From: Zea mays | Taxonomy: Eukaryota > Streptophyta > Magnoliopsida > Poales > Poaceae | Length of the DNA stretch: 64,000 bases | NCBI RefSeq assembly: GCF_902167145.1 | Contig: NC_050098.1 | Coordinates: 18,930,501 to 18,994,500 of the forward strand | Direction of reading: 5' to 3' | Translations under genes and position numbers: made by a program | Notes under the pieces: model-generated | Told to the model about the DNA's origin: nothing | Seen by the model: the letters and a program-made list of their open reading frames with translations, nothing else | Database searches by the model: none | In this document: in pieces, positions 1 through 11,333 of the stretch | Position numbering within the stretch: position 1 is the first letter of the stretch | Layout: each line of letters starts with the position of its first letter

Positions 1-2
1 GG

Positions 3-1900
3 CTTTACAAAGGTGCCGAAGGGGTGAAAAGAAAAAGAATTGTCAGCATTCTGAGCAGGCAAGCTACCAGAATGGTTAAGGAAGATGAGAAAACTTCTAA
101 GAAGACAAAATCCACTCCAGAGCCGAAGGAGGCACTCTCAAAGAAGAGGAAGGCTGAAGATCCAGAGCCGAAGATAACTGAGGCAGTAGAAGAGACTCCT
201 TCAACACCTGCAACTGCTGAAATAGTAGAAATTTTAAAGGTAATGATTGAATCCTTACCCATCAAGCTGCTAAGTCCTCTGGGACCAGAACTGACGAAAC
301 TTTTACAGAAGAAGGATCAACCCTCAGCCACAAAGGAGAAGGCTGAGGGTCAGAAAAAGCGAAGAATCGTTAATGTTATGCAAGCCATTGAATGGACACC
401 ACCGCTAGCCTCGGCGTCCAAAATAGTGCCTGTTGCAAGTGCCGAGGCTACTGCCGAAGCTGAGTCCTCTGCCGAAGCTGCAGCTGTTGCCGAAGCCAAT
501 CTTGCAAGTACACTGTCAGGAATTGACAAACTTCTTTCGGATATGGCTGCAGAAGAGACAGCTGCAGCTGCAGAAAAGGTCATGGTCGCAGTGCCTGACA
601 AAGTAAAAAAGATTGCTGATGCTGCTTCAGAAGAAAGAGACTTTGACCTTCGAAACCTGGTGGGTCAAGAATTGTCTGAAGCTGAGAAGAAGGAGCTACA
701 ATAGTATGGGATATCCTGTGGCTACTAGCCAGGAGCTATGCTCTTCGGTGGAATCAGCGAAGGAGCCTTAGGATGTATTCGCGATCGTGCCGGGGCAAAA
801 ATAATCGGCACTCTATCAAAGAGTGTCAGTTTCCAAAAGTTTGAGGCTGATATAAGCGGCTACCGACGGCAACATATCGTCGGCATTCTCTTTTACTCCA
901 ATTTCAAGGTAAAATGCTTTTGCCTAGATTTATGTTATCTTTGTGATGACTCAAAATTTTCTGATGTCAACTTATTTCCACAGAGTATGCTGCTAAGTAA
1001 AGCTTTAAGAATGCAACAAGACCTTGAAGACAAGAAAAATGAAGTCATAATTGAAGGCTTGGAGAGCAAAATCAAAGATTACGAAGCTTCCCTTGAGAAG
1101 AAGGACTTCTTGCTTCAGGCTATAGAGGGTTCCCTTGCAGAACTTCAAGCTAAAAATGCTAGATTAAGCGAGGAGCTTCTCCAAACTCAAGCAGCCTTAA
1201 GAGGAAAATCAGAGAGCTTCAAACAAGAAAAGAATGAACTGCAAGAAAAATATGAAGCCGAAGCTAATAAAAACACAAAGCTGCAGAAATCTCTAAAGGA
1301 CCTTCGGAATACATGCTTGGAATTTGGCAGCCGCTGCGTGCAACGGTTGAAAGGTGTCTTCAGCTTGGTTGGGGCTAGCTCTGAAGATATTACCCCTTCA
1401 GCTGAAGATATACCATATACTTTCAAGCATATTGAAAATGAAGTTGATGCACTCGATGAAGTGATAGCTGGGCATGGTGACTTCTGTGCTCTGCTAGCTT
1501 CTCATGGCACAGCTACTGCATTCTTGAAGGCCGGATGCACGCATGCGAAGACAGTAAATAGACCAACCTTCAGCCTATCGCCATTAGATTTGATTGATAT
1601 TCCTAGTGAAGCCCCAAGCATCGAAAATAGATTCATCACTCAGATTTGGGTTATGGGTGGACGAGAGTTGGCTGGAGACGAAGCCCGAAGTCTGCTTAAA
1701 CCAGTACGGAACTTATACCTGTTGCTTGCCTTGATTCTTATAATCACTTTTACCTTATACTATTGTTTATCTGCAGGATAGCGGTGCCAAAGGTTGATAA
1801 CCCAAAGCACATTCTGAAGGTTGCTGAGATGAAGCTTTCCTTTAAGCCTTACTGTATAGAGCTTAGGAAATATTTGCATTATCTTTGCAAAAAATTGTAA
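3..1900 (+). pseudogene. Antisense gene of the Grande-like element (lysine/alanine-rich and coiled-coil protein), 5' partial
   Basis: A plus-strand gene in the 3' region of a minus-strand retrotransposon, as known for Grande. The frame is open from the window edge, so the start lies outside. The first part (to about 704) is rich in Lys, Glu and Ala. The later part (about 990-1330) is a strongly charged coiled coil. Two in-frame TAG codons (702-704, 726-728) break it. Two candidate introns have good borders: 909-983 (CAAG/GTAAAA to TTATTTCCACAG/AG, 75 bp, frame-neutral) and 1704-1776 (CCA/GTACGG to TTATCTGCAG/GA, 73 bp). After the second, one extra base near 1791 shifts the frame; in the shifted frame coding runs to a TAA at 1898-1900. 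Function is unknown. Such proteins are described as accessory ORFs of Tat-lineage elements. The gene is defective here. Confidence 0.65.
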
Positions 1901-2257
1901 TCGAGAATTAAACTCAGTACTATGTATATTTGTCCATACCTTGTAATATATTTTTACCTTTTTATCCATGTACGAATTGCTTTGCTATGGACGAAATTCA
2001 TATCTTTTGAGCCAAATGCAAAAAACACCTTCCCTTCTTTTCATACACATCGAAGCATGCCTCTATGTTTGGAACAAAGCTTTTTCGTGTTCATCGAAAC
2101 ACTTTGTCATCGAAGCCGGAATATTTCTGTTCATATTTTATGTCATGATGATGATGATCCTACGAATGTCTAAATGAATGTCTGTATGAATGCAATGAAT
2201 GATGTAATGTAATATGCAAATGAATGTCCCAAACGCACACGAAGCCACACCCAGACT
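1901..2257. other. AT-rich non-coding part of the Grande 3' region
   Basis: Follows the antisense gene and probably holds its 3' untranslated region. It contains a short ATG-rich run near 2145-2215 (repeated atgatg and gaatg). No supported reading frame. Confidence 0.5.
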
Positions 2258-2600
2258 CTGCATCCCCTTAGGAACGACTTTGGAGTCTTTAAGCTCTACA
2301 TTCCCTTAGGAATGACTTTGGAGCTTCTTCACCTCCTATTTCGGTGGCATTTAAGCTCTACATCCCCTTAGGAACGACTTTGAAGCGTCTTCACCTTTTA
2401 TTTTCGGTGGTATTTGGCACTGCATTCCCTTAGGAACGACTTTTGAGCTTCGGGACTTACGCTGCGCTCCCTTAGAAATGACTTTTGCAGCTTCGGAACT
2501 TACGCTGCGCTCCCTTAGGAACGACTTTTTCAGCTTCATCATCCTTGGGGTGATTACAGCTCTGCATCCCCTTAGGGACGTCTTTTGAGCTTTTCCCTGT
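2258..2600. repeat. Degenerate tandem repeat in the Grande 3' region
   Basis: Seven copies of a motif close to CATTCCCTTAGGAACGACTTT, each followed by a GAGCTT-like tail, begin near 2265, 2299, 2360, 2421, 2466, 2509 and 2561. Spacing varies between about 34 and 61 bp, so it is an irregular array. No coding frame is kept through it. Confidence 0.7.
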
Positions 2601-2781
2601 TCTCTTTTGCACTCGATGGTGCTGATTCTGATATTACATGTTACATCTTTGGGGGATTTTGGCCCTTGTATTGCATGGGGCTAAATAAGAATGAAAATTA
2701 CAACATATGGCCCCGTTAAAAACCTTTCCCCCCACCTAAAAGGAAAAGGGTGCCATATGAAAATAGAAAAGATTACATCAA

Positions 2782-3713
2782 TTACACATAGTACTGTCGA
2801 AGCTCATCCGCATTCGAAGATCTGGGTATGTCGTTGCCGTCCATATCCTTCAATCTGTAAGAACTGGGTCTTGACGAAGATACTACCAGAAAAGGACCTT
2901 CCCATTTCAGCTGTAACTTGCCCACTGTATCTAGGTTGGCTACTCTCCGAAGCACAAATGACATGTTTTGATATTTTTCAATCGAACTTTCCTGTCACGC
3001 CATTTTATTGTTTCGACCTGATACTTATTGATGTGTTCTATGGCCTGAAGTCTGGTCCCTTCTATAGTGTCTTTCATTATTTAAGAATCAGCTTCGTCCT
3101 CCGCTGAAGTTGTGGTTCTTATTGATCCTGTCTTTGCTTCTTCTGGTGTTATTGCTTCGTCACCGAACAAGAGCTTGAAAGGTGTAAAACCTGTTGATCT
3201 TGAGACAGTTGTGTTATGGCTCCACACCACTTTGATTAACTCATCTGGCCACTTTCCTCTAGGCTGATTGAAGATTAACTTCATTATTCATGTCATTATA
3301 ATTCTATTTGCTCTCTCTACTAACCCATTTGATTCTGGATGCATTACTGATGCAAAACAAATTTTTGTACCAATTTGGTCACAAAAATCTTTGAATGTTT
3401 CAGCATCAAATTGAGTTCCATTGTCAACGGTTATTACCTTCGGCACGCCGAAGCGACAAACAATATTTTGCCAAAAGAATTTATGTACTGTGGCTGAAGT
3501 TATTGTGGCTAAGGGCTTTGCTTCGATCCACTTAGAAAAATATTCCACTGCCACGACGACATATTTCAAATTTCCTTGTGCGTGTGGAAGTGGACCTAAC
3601 AAATCGAGACCCCACCTTTGCAGTGGCCAAGTTGGCTGTATTAGCTGAGTTAAAAACGAAGGTTGTTTCTGGTCTTTTGCATATCTTTGGCAATTTTCAC
3701 ATTTTTGAACCAA
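2782..3713 (-). pseudogene. Integrase of the Grande-like element (broken)
   Basis: Three minus-strand pieces (3713-3288, 3284-3081, 2964-2782) give the integrase. The first has the Cys-x2-Cys end of the zinc-binding domain (CENCQRYA), the first catalytic Asp in WGLDLLGP, the second in TVDNGTQF, and the Glu region SNGLVERANR. The later pieces match the C-terminal part that follows the core in gypsy integrases. Stops or frameshifts near 3285 and 2970-3080 break it. It would insert the element's cDNA into host DNA. Confidence 0.8.
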
Positions 3714-3743
3714 GTCTGCTGCATCCGAAGCTGCCTTCGGCCA

Positions 3744-4658
3744 CTAAAATCCTTGTCTAAAAACCTTCCCCAGCAAAGGCCTAGACCCAATATGAGACCC
3801 ACATAATCTTGCATGTATTTCCTTCATCAATTCTTGACCTTCAGTTCTGGACAAACACTTGAGTAATGGAGAGCAGACTCCATATTTATATAACTCCCCT
3901 TCTATGATCACATATGGTCTTGTTCTTGCTTCCATTCTTTTATTATAAACTTTGTCATCCGAAAGACAGTTGCCTTGGAGGAAAGATATAATCTCAGTCC
4001 TCCAATCTTCATTATGTACAGGTGATATTGCAAGCACTGCTCTCTCCATAAGTTCGACTGAAGGTGCTTTTATTGTTTCAAATAACACTTCCGAAGGCAA
4101 AGGGAGCCCATGTGCCGCTGACTTGGCTAGCAAATCCGCATGCTCATTTTCCCCCCTTGGAATATTTTTTACAGAAAATCCTTCTAAAGAAGCTTCCAAT
4201 CTTCGAACTTTATCCAAATATTTTTCAAGCTTCGGATCCCTTGCCTTGCTACTTTTGTCTACAATGCCAGAAATAACTTGGGAATCAGTTTTGAGGATTG
4301 CCCTTCTTATTCTCATTGCCTTTAGCTTCCGAAGCCCTAAAAGAAGAGCTTCGTACTCGACAATGTTATTTGTACAACTAAAGTCCAACTTTATCGCATA
4401 ACATGTCCTGACTTTAGAGGGCGCTACTAGAACAACGGTCGCTCCTGCGTCGAAGGTTCCCCAAGAGTCGTCACAGAATATCGTCCAGGCTTCGGCATCT
4501 TTTGTTGCTTCTTCTCCCTGAGCCCCTGGCGTCCAATCAGCAATGAAATCTACTAACGCCTGAGATTGAATTGAGGATCTGTGTACATAATCAATGGTGA
4601 AATCATTAAGCTCCACAGCCCATTTTTCAATCTTTGTTGTAGCTTCTCTGTTTCTCAT
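3744..4658 (-). pseudogene. Second (archaeal-type) RNase H and start of integrase, Grande-like element
   Basis: A 304-residue minus-strand frame. Residues about 60-190 form an RNase H with acidic positions in IFCDDSWG, VEYEAL, KTDSQ and ENEHADLLA. A second RNase H after the usual one is characteristic of the Tat lineage. The end (HARLCGSHIGSRPLL) is the start of the integrase His2Cys2 zinc domain. A TAA separates it from the reverse transcriptase frame upstream, and another break at 3744 separates it from the integrase core. Confidence 0.75.
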
Positions 4659-4679
4659 TATATCTTTTAGAGGTTGTGA

Positions 4680-5909
4680 TTAAGGCACTATTATATGATA
4701 TGCTTGAAAGTAATGTCGAAGCTTCCTAGAGGCCATCAACACAGCATACAATACCTTCTCCAATTCTGTGTAATTTTTCTTTGATAAACCGAGTACTTCG
4801 GAGACGAAGTATACCGGTGCTTGTCTTTTTACTTGGCCATCTTGCTTCTCCTGTACAAGTGTCGCACTGACTGCAGAATGGGAGGCAGCCACATACAGGA
4901 GTAACGGAGTTCCTAATGAAGGTGGAGTTAGAGTTGTCAAATCTATCAGATATTGTTTTAGTTCTTCGAAGGCTTTCTGTTGAGCTGGACCCCATTGAAA
5001 GACTTCGGCTGACTTTAGTATTTCAAAGAGTGGTAAGTTTCTTTCTGCTGATCTTGATATAAATCTGTTCAACGATGCCAGCCTTCCTGCCAACAGTTGA
5101 GACCCTTTCTTTGAATTTGGCGGTTCCATCCGAAGGATAGCTTTGATCTTGCTTGGATTAGCTTCGATACCCTTTGTTGATACCAGACAGCCAAGAAACT
5201 TGCCCTTCTTCACTCCGAAGACACATTTTTCTAGATTCAACTTGAGACCAGCTTGCCTGAAATTGGAAAATGTCTCTTGCAAGTCGGCAACATGATTATC
5301 TTGTTTTGTGCTTTTTACTATAATGTCATCAACATAAGTTAGCACATTTCTGCCTATTTGAGAGTGAAGAACCTTGGCAGTCATTCTGCTGAAGCTTCCT
5401 CCAGCATTTTTGAGCCCCTCGGGCATCTGAAGGTAGAAATAAGTACCACTGGGAGTTATGAAGCTTGTCTTTGGCTCATCGTCTTTATTCATCCAAATTT
5501 GGTGATAGCCCGAGTAGCAGTCCAATAAGCTCATGAGTTCCGAAGAAGCTGTTGCATCTACAAGGGAGTCTATTCTTGGTAAAGGGAACTCATCCTTCGG
5601 ACATGCCTTGTTGAGGTCTGTGAAATCAATACACATTCTCCATTTCCCATTAGCCTTCTTCACCATAACAGTGTTAGCTAGCCACTCTAGATATGTTACT
5701 TCTCTGATGACACCAACTCTGAGAAGTCTCTTTACTTCATTTCGAGCACCTTTGGCTTTAACCTCAGACATTTTCCGAAGTCTCTGCTTTCTTGGCCTGA
5801 AAGATGGATCCACATTGAGTGAATGCTCAATGAGATCTCTATTAACACCACGGAGATCGTTAGCTGTCCAAGCGAAGACATCTTTGTTGTTGAACAAAAA
5901 CCTTAACAA
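4680..5909 (-). pseudogene. Reverse transcriptase and first RNase H, Grande-like element
   Basis: A 409-residue minus-strand frame. The reverse transcriptase motifs are in order: WRMCIDFTDLNKACPKD, LLDCYSGYHQI and the catalytic YVDD (LTYVDDIIVK), followed by the thumb (GFLGC-like, here KFLGCLVSTKGI). The RNase H region starts near residue 310 (LLLYVAASHSAVSA). It would copy the element RNA into DNA. A stop at its end (about 4680) cuts it from the second RNase H. This is the best kept part of the element's pol. Confidence 0.85.
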
Positions 5910-6772
5910 AGTCTTTTTTTTTGTTCACCAGATAACTGAGATCCCAACAGTACTTTTTGGTCTGCTATGTCTTCACACAGGAGCATAGGCTTCGGCTGAT
6001 TCGCTGAAGCAGCCTTCTCTCTTTTGTGCTTGTACTGCTGATAAGCTTCGGCTTCATCTATGTTATGGATAGCCTTTGAATTCGTCCAGCTCCCTTCAGC
6101 CTTCCTGGCAGCTTCTTGACTCCCGTGAACAGAAATGGGCCCTTGCTCCAAAGGTATCTTCATGCATAAATATGCTGGATGAAGAATTGCTTCGAAGGCA
6201 TTGAGTGTCCCTCAACCAATGATTGCATTGTATGGATACTCCATATCAACGATGTCAAAGACAACTTGTTTAGTTCTCATGTTATGGACGTAACCGAAGG
6301 TAACTGACATTGTTATTTTACCAAGTGCTATAATTTGTCTTCCTCCGAAGCCACAAAGAGGGTGTGTTGCATCATGCATCTTGTCTTCTGGCTCTTGCAT
6401 CTGTCTGAAAGCCTTTGCAAAAATGATGTCTGTTGCACTGCCTGTGCCAACCAGAACATTATGGACTAGAAATCCCTTGATGACACAAGATATAACCATG
6501 GCATCATTGTGAGGATAATCTTTGAGCTGAAGGTCTTCCTGGGAGAAGGTGATTGGAATGTGAGACCACTTAGATCTGATGAAGGGTCCTTGCACTCCAA
6601 CATGCTGCACCCTTCTTTGTGCTTCCTTCTTCTGCTTCTTGTTGGCTGGCTCTGAGCTTGAACCACCTATGATTGGGAGCACTAGCTTCGTGACCGAAGG
6701 TGCTGCAGCTTGCTTGTTGTACGAAGCCATCGTCACAACAGTGGAAGTGAGTTCACCGGAGGTGGGCACCAA
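5903..6772 (-). pseudogene. Aspartic protease region of the Grande-like element; gag deleted, active-site Asp lost
   Basis: Two minus-strand frames (6772-6212 and 6163-5903) carry the retropepsin. The active-site motif reads VLVGTGSATDIIF, where the family has Asp-Thr-Gly: the Asp codon is GGC at 6445-6447, so the catalytic residue is Gly. The flap side (FDIVDMEYPYNAIIG) is kept. Only about 100 residues of linker lie between the primer site and the protease, so the capsid/nucleocapsid part of gag is missing. The frame then breaks near 6165-6210. Confidence 0.7.
6761..6772 (-). other. Primer binding site of the Grande-like element
   Basis: Directly inside the 5' LTR the minus strand reads TTGGTGCCCACC. 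It starts with TGG, as expected for pairing to a tRNA CCA end. I do not assign the tRNA. Confidence 0.6.
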
Positions 6773-7400
6773 TGTTGGTCACTTGTTCTCAGATGCTATG
6801 AACCAAGAACAAGGCAACAAAAATGTTAAAGGTTAAAAGACCTTCATCCTTTGAAGCATTATCTCTCTTAAGATATAATGATCTTCGGACGAAGGTCATG
6901 AAGGATATACCTTCATCATTTCCATAAGCAAGGATTTAAATAAGGACATATGAAACGCAAAGGGAATATAAATAATCATTTTAAATCATCAGACTATTCA
7001 TATTCTTTATTATATAAACATGAACAAATATCAATGATATTAATATTACATTTGTACCTTCGGCTTGACAGAAGATAAGAAAGTAAGGAATGGCGTCAGA
7101 GCGATTACAATCCAGCGTGAACAGTACACGGGTACTGTTCATCTATTTATAAGCACGGGACGCAACCCAAACAAAATTAAATTCATGTCCTCGATAACTA
7201 ATCATAATACAAATTATCAGGGACTATATGGACTTTTCCTCTTTAAGTCGATGCCATCCTCCGTCTTAGGCATGTCATCATGCTGAAGCTCTTTCAATTG
7301 TAGCTTCGACATATATCTTCATGTCGTATCTGCTTGCATATCGTCCTGCCGAAGGTGTTTTTGCTTAGAGGACCTTCGACGGAGAAGAAGGTCCCCAACA
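6773..7400 (-). repeat. 5' LTR of the Grande-like element (628 bp)
   Basis: On the minus strand it starts TGTTGGGGAC at 7400 and ends GACCAACA at 6773, with TG/CA ends. The primer site follows on the inside and CACTA subterminal repeats lie on the outside. It contains a TATA box and many CTTCG/CGAAG motifs. Confidence 0.85.
7141..7153 (-). promoter_or_regulatory. TATA box of the Grande-like LTR
   Basis: The minus strand reads CTTATAAATAGAT, a strong plant TATA box about 250 bp from the LTR 5' end. It should drive genomic RNA synthesis toward lower coordinates. Confidence 0.65.
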
Positions 7401-7500
7401 CTGACCGATGTTCTTAAAGTTAAGAACGTCGGTCGGTGCCCTGGCCGACATACTTAAACTTATGTTCATCGTCCTATCCCTGACTGACATTCTTACTTGA
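7401..7500. repeat. Left subterminal repeats of the CACTA element
   Basis: Contains GTTAAGAACGTCGGTCGG, CTGGCCGACATACTTAA and CTGACATTCTTAC, which match the motif family seen at 22381-22789. In CACTA elements such motifs bind the TNP1-type protein. Confidence 0.7.
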
Positions 7501-9086
7501 TTTGGGAAAACCGTGCGCCAACTTCTCCTCTTCTCCTTTCTCTCTCGATCTCCAATGCCCGCACCCGTGTGCTCTAATCCCTGCCGCTGCCACATTTTCT
7601 CATTGTTGCCCCTCCATAGTAGATACCTCTCCCGCGCGCCCACCACCGCGCCCTCTCCACCGTCGTGTGCCACCACTACGCTGGTGACCTCATCAAGCCT
7701 GCTTCACCCCATGCCGAGGCCACACCAATGTCCTCCACCGCGCCAGCTCGCCTCCACACGTCGAGGCTGCACTGGTGAGCTTCTCCGCCCCACGCCGAGA
7801 ATGAGCCAGTGACCTCCTCTACCCCACGCCGGTATTGAGCGTGCGCATGTGAGTTTCTCTGCCCAACGTCGCGAGCTAGATAGCGAAGAGAATGTTGATT
7901 TGTGTATAACAGTGGGAAATTTTGAATTATGTATTTCTAATCCTAGCCATTGCACCTAGATAGCGCATGAGTGCCACTCTCAATGTGTTGCTTCAATTCT
8001 TTATGCAGATTACAAATTCAATGTTGTGACTAATCTATGACTAATATTGTGTGACTAGTCTATGGTTGTGATGAATCTGTGACTAATCTAGTGTGAATAA
8101 TTTCTCTCTATGCTTGTGTGACTAATGTGTGAACTTATCTATGTCTAATGTGTAAATAATTTCTCTCTATGCCATTCTCTATGTTTGTGTGACTAATATG
8201 TGAATAATGTGTGAATAATTTCTCTCTATGCTTGTGTGACTAATGTGTGAACTTATCTATGTATAATGTGTGAATAATTTCTCTCTATGCTTGTGTGACT
8301 AATGTGTGAATAATTTATCTCTATGTTGGGATCAGCAATCACTTAATGTACAAATGTAATGGAAAGACGATGTTTAATGATAGAGTATACTTAACATCAA
8401 TTAGATTTTGTATCTCCCATAAATATTTCATTTAATGTTCTAAAGGCCTATAAATATGACATAGAAATCATAGTGATGCTTACAAATATGATATCATACC
8501 TATATGTGCACAAAATTGAAACATAATCGAAAGGGGTGATGTGGCCACCAATGTACACACTTCCCTATCTAGATCGAGGTTATTACGTATCTACATTTGT
8601 TAATTGTTGCTACCTTTATTGTATTGTTATATTTGAGCATTTCTCCACATTCATGTTGTTGTTGGCACAATGACTTACCTATAGGATACACACTTAGGAA
8701 ACGTATGTGTCACTCGTTTGGGAATTATGTATGTCACATTTACTTGTGAGGTGTGTAGTCCAAATTGTCCAGCGTATTTTGGATAGCCTAATAATAGTAG
8801 TCGTTGCAAGTTATTTGGCCTTTGACTCATAGCCTGAGATAACAAGTTACTTGTGAGGTGTGTTGTTCTCCGACATTCGGAGAACGATAGGGTTATGCTG
8901 ACAAAATCACGAGCGGAAGGTACACGAGTCAGACCAAATAACACGCAACGACTACCATTCTTGGGTGGGTTTAGGACCTATCCTCTTCCTATTAGGATTT
9001 GTAGTTGTGAATTGGTTAATAACACTACACACTGCACGTGTTTGTCATGCATGATGATGATCTACGTTTTTCCATTAGCTTTGAAA
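7501..9086. other. CACTA leader region without a supported gene
   Basis: Positions 7510-7900 are C-rich and give overlapping short frames in several phases, none recognised; this may be an untranslated exon or a captured fragment. Positions 7960-8850 are AT-rich, with a small tandem array at 8092-8325. No coding call is made. Confidence 0.5.
8092..8325. repeat. Minisatellite-like array in the CACTA leader
   Basis: Four to five copies of a unit built from GTGTGAATAATTTCTCTC followed by TATGCTTGTGTGACTAAT, spaced by about 50-60 bp, start near 8092, 8151, 8210 and 8267. Confidence 0.7.
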
Positions 9087-11093
9087 ATGGGTGATGATCG
9101 AAAAAGAGCTATGCATGATGGATTCAATAGTGACACTCTAGGGCACTCTGATGCATCGGTTAAGGTTACTGACAAATTTATGGCATGCGCATTTGCTGGG
9201 GAACCTCGTGTGGCTAAATGCCCATGTAGTAGTTGTCGAAACCTGGTCTGATTGAACAAGTTTGACCTCTACATTCATATTTGCAAATATATCTTTAAGC
9301 CAGACTATCTGGTGTGGCGCGAGCATGGAGAGGTGGATGATCGTCCAGAGATGAACACAGACGAGGATGTAGACCAAATGGAGGACATGCTAGATGACAT
9401 TCAACATGAGTATCCAACACTAGGGACCAACCAACCCCCATCGAAGGAACTATAGCAGTTTTACATGTTGCTAGAAACCTTGAATGCAAAAGTGCATGAG
9501 AGCACCAACATGACTGTACTTCAGGTCATAACACGACTTATGGTGATGAAGTCAAAGTACAACTTCTCAAATAACTGCTACAACGATATCATGAAGCTAA
9601 TTATTGATCCCCTTATGCCAAACCACAAGATGCCAGAGAACTTGTATCAGTCTAAAAAGATTGTCTTGGGTCTCAGGTCTTGGTATGAACTATGAGAAGA
9701 TTTACGCGCATGAAAATAATTGCATGTTGTTTTGGAGGGATCACAAGAATGACACCCATTGCATGCATTGTGGCAAGTCAAGTTATGCAGTGCTGGTGGG
9801 CGAGGAAGGCAATGAGGTTACTTCAAAAGTCTCGGTCAACCAGCTCCGGTACATGTCTATTACTCTGCGGCTTAAACGATTGTTTCTAAATTAGGGGACA
9901 ACAAAGCAAATGAGATGGCAGAAGGACGGGGATCATCAGGTCCAAGATCCAGATATCATGGTGCATCCATCGGATCATGAGGCATGGCAGGCATTGGATA
10001 TTTTGATCTAGAATTTGCATGGGACCCTAGAAGTGTTTGTCTTGGTTTGTTGACGGACGGATTCACTCCTTTCAGCAGAAGTTCCACTTCGTACTGGTGT
10101 TGGCCAGTTTTCTTGATGCCCTACAATCTCCCTCCTACCAAATGCATGAAAGAAGAGGTCACATTTCTTGCTCTGGCTATTCCGGGCCCTAAGGATTCGT
10201 GTACGAAAATCAATGTGTTTATGCAACCATTGATCGAAGAGCTGAAAGTGTTGTGGCAAGGGGTGGAGGCTTATGATGCCTTTGCTAGTACATCTCCCTT
10301 GGGAAGCTTCGGTAGGAGGACATGCATAGTTCAGGTGGATCCATAGTTAGGAAAGAGAGTTGAAAAAACTTAAAGTGACAGTGCAAAATAAGGCCAGGGT
10401 AGAGGGTTGTATTGCAAAGGCATTTCCAGTGAAGGAGAGTACAATCTTTTTAAGGAAGTATTTCTCACGCTAAAACGACATCAATGCTCACACGACGTGG
10501 TGCCAATTCAAACAGCAAGCCCGGGTAACCGAGCTTAGTGTTTTCCAGTGGTTGGGTAAAGGGGTCGGAGCTTCTACCTTACATCTTGTAGATACAACGG
10601 AGCGCAACAAATATTTGCTTTTCTTGTACATCAATATGGAAGAACTTCATCCATATTTTCAAATCTTTGACAACACATATCGGGTGTTTGGCGATCCTTC
10701 CTTTGTTCAGTGGTTCCATGAACATGTAACTATCTCCATACCCATTTTCTTGAACTTCTATTCCATATATTTTGAATAATTTAGCAATACCGGTTTTCTT
10801 GCACATGCATGTAGTGTACGAAACCTGATGTTGAAGTCTCTGAGGACTTGGTACAAATATCACATGGTCAACTGATCGCAAAGAAATTCGATCGTTATGA
10901 TATCAATGGGTATCGTTTTCGAATGGATAAACTTGAAGCAAGTCGTTCGCTTGCCGCCACCAAAAATAATGGAGTATTAGTAAGTGCATATAATGCCAAT
11001 AATGCAATGTTTGACTATTATGGCATTGTTGAAGATAGAACTGAGTATACGTTTGGAGATTGTATATGGTTTGACCCTCGAGCCAGGACATGA
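9087..11093 (+). pseudogene. TNP2-like CACTA transposase remnant with internal deletion
   Basis: The start MGDDRKRAMHDGFNSD and the Cys-rich stretch CPCSSCRN match the transposase-associated domain (9087-9330). After several stops, 9984-10346 matches the first half of the Transposase_21 core (DPRSVCLGLLTDGFTPFS, WPVFLMPYNLPP, then LIEELKVLWQGVEAYD). The homology then jumps within about 30 bp to the C-terminal end of a DUF4218-like domain (10360-10480) and to a DUF4216-like domain (10848-11093, INGYRF and CIWFDPRAR). The second half of the catalytic core is therefore missing. In CACTA elements this protein cuts the ends. Here it cannot be functional, so the element is non-autonomous. Confidence 0.75.
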
Positions 11094-11333
11094 GTAGGTG
11101 AGTTTGGAGTTGTTGAGATAAAGAACGCATCACGATACAAAAGGCAATGAGTACAACAATATTGTGCTTGCCCATCAAGTGAATCATGTGTACTACTTGA
11201 TTTGGCTATATTGTATGAACAACATCGCTTGCTTGATGATATGAGCCTTGATGATCAGCACGTGTTGTCGGTTTTTAACATCACTATCCAAAGAGTTGTG
11301 AAGAGCATGATGTATGATACATGAGTCAAGGCA

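Larger units (their letters stand above)
1..7400 (-). mobile_element. Grande-like Ty3/gypsy LTR retrotransposon (Tat lineage), 3' end outside the window
   Basis: Reading on the minus strand from position 7400: 5' LTR, primer binding site, protease, reverse transcriptase, RNase H, integrase, then a long 3' region with a gene on the opposite strand. A 628-bp LTR beginning TGTTGGGGAC, a second RNase H and an antisense gene beyond pol fit the Grande family of Zea (family knowledge; name tentative). Gag is missing, because the protease lies within about 350 bp of the primer site. The element sits inside the CACTA transposon that continues at 7401. Its target duplication should be CTGAC (7401-7405), but the matching copy lies outside the window. 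Several stops and frameshifts make it defective. Confidence 0.8.

Noticed and set aside
738..980. Intron across the two TAG codons at 702-728 of the antisense Grande gene
   Set aside because: The flanking codons read smoothly through both TAGs and no matching GT-AG pair fits; point mutations are simpler.
7502..7955. Overlapping short frames in the C-rich CACTA leader
   Set aside because: Frames compete on both strands, no domain is recognised, and base composition alone explains them.
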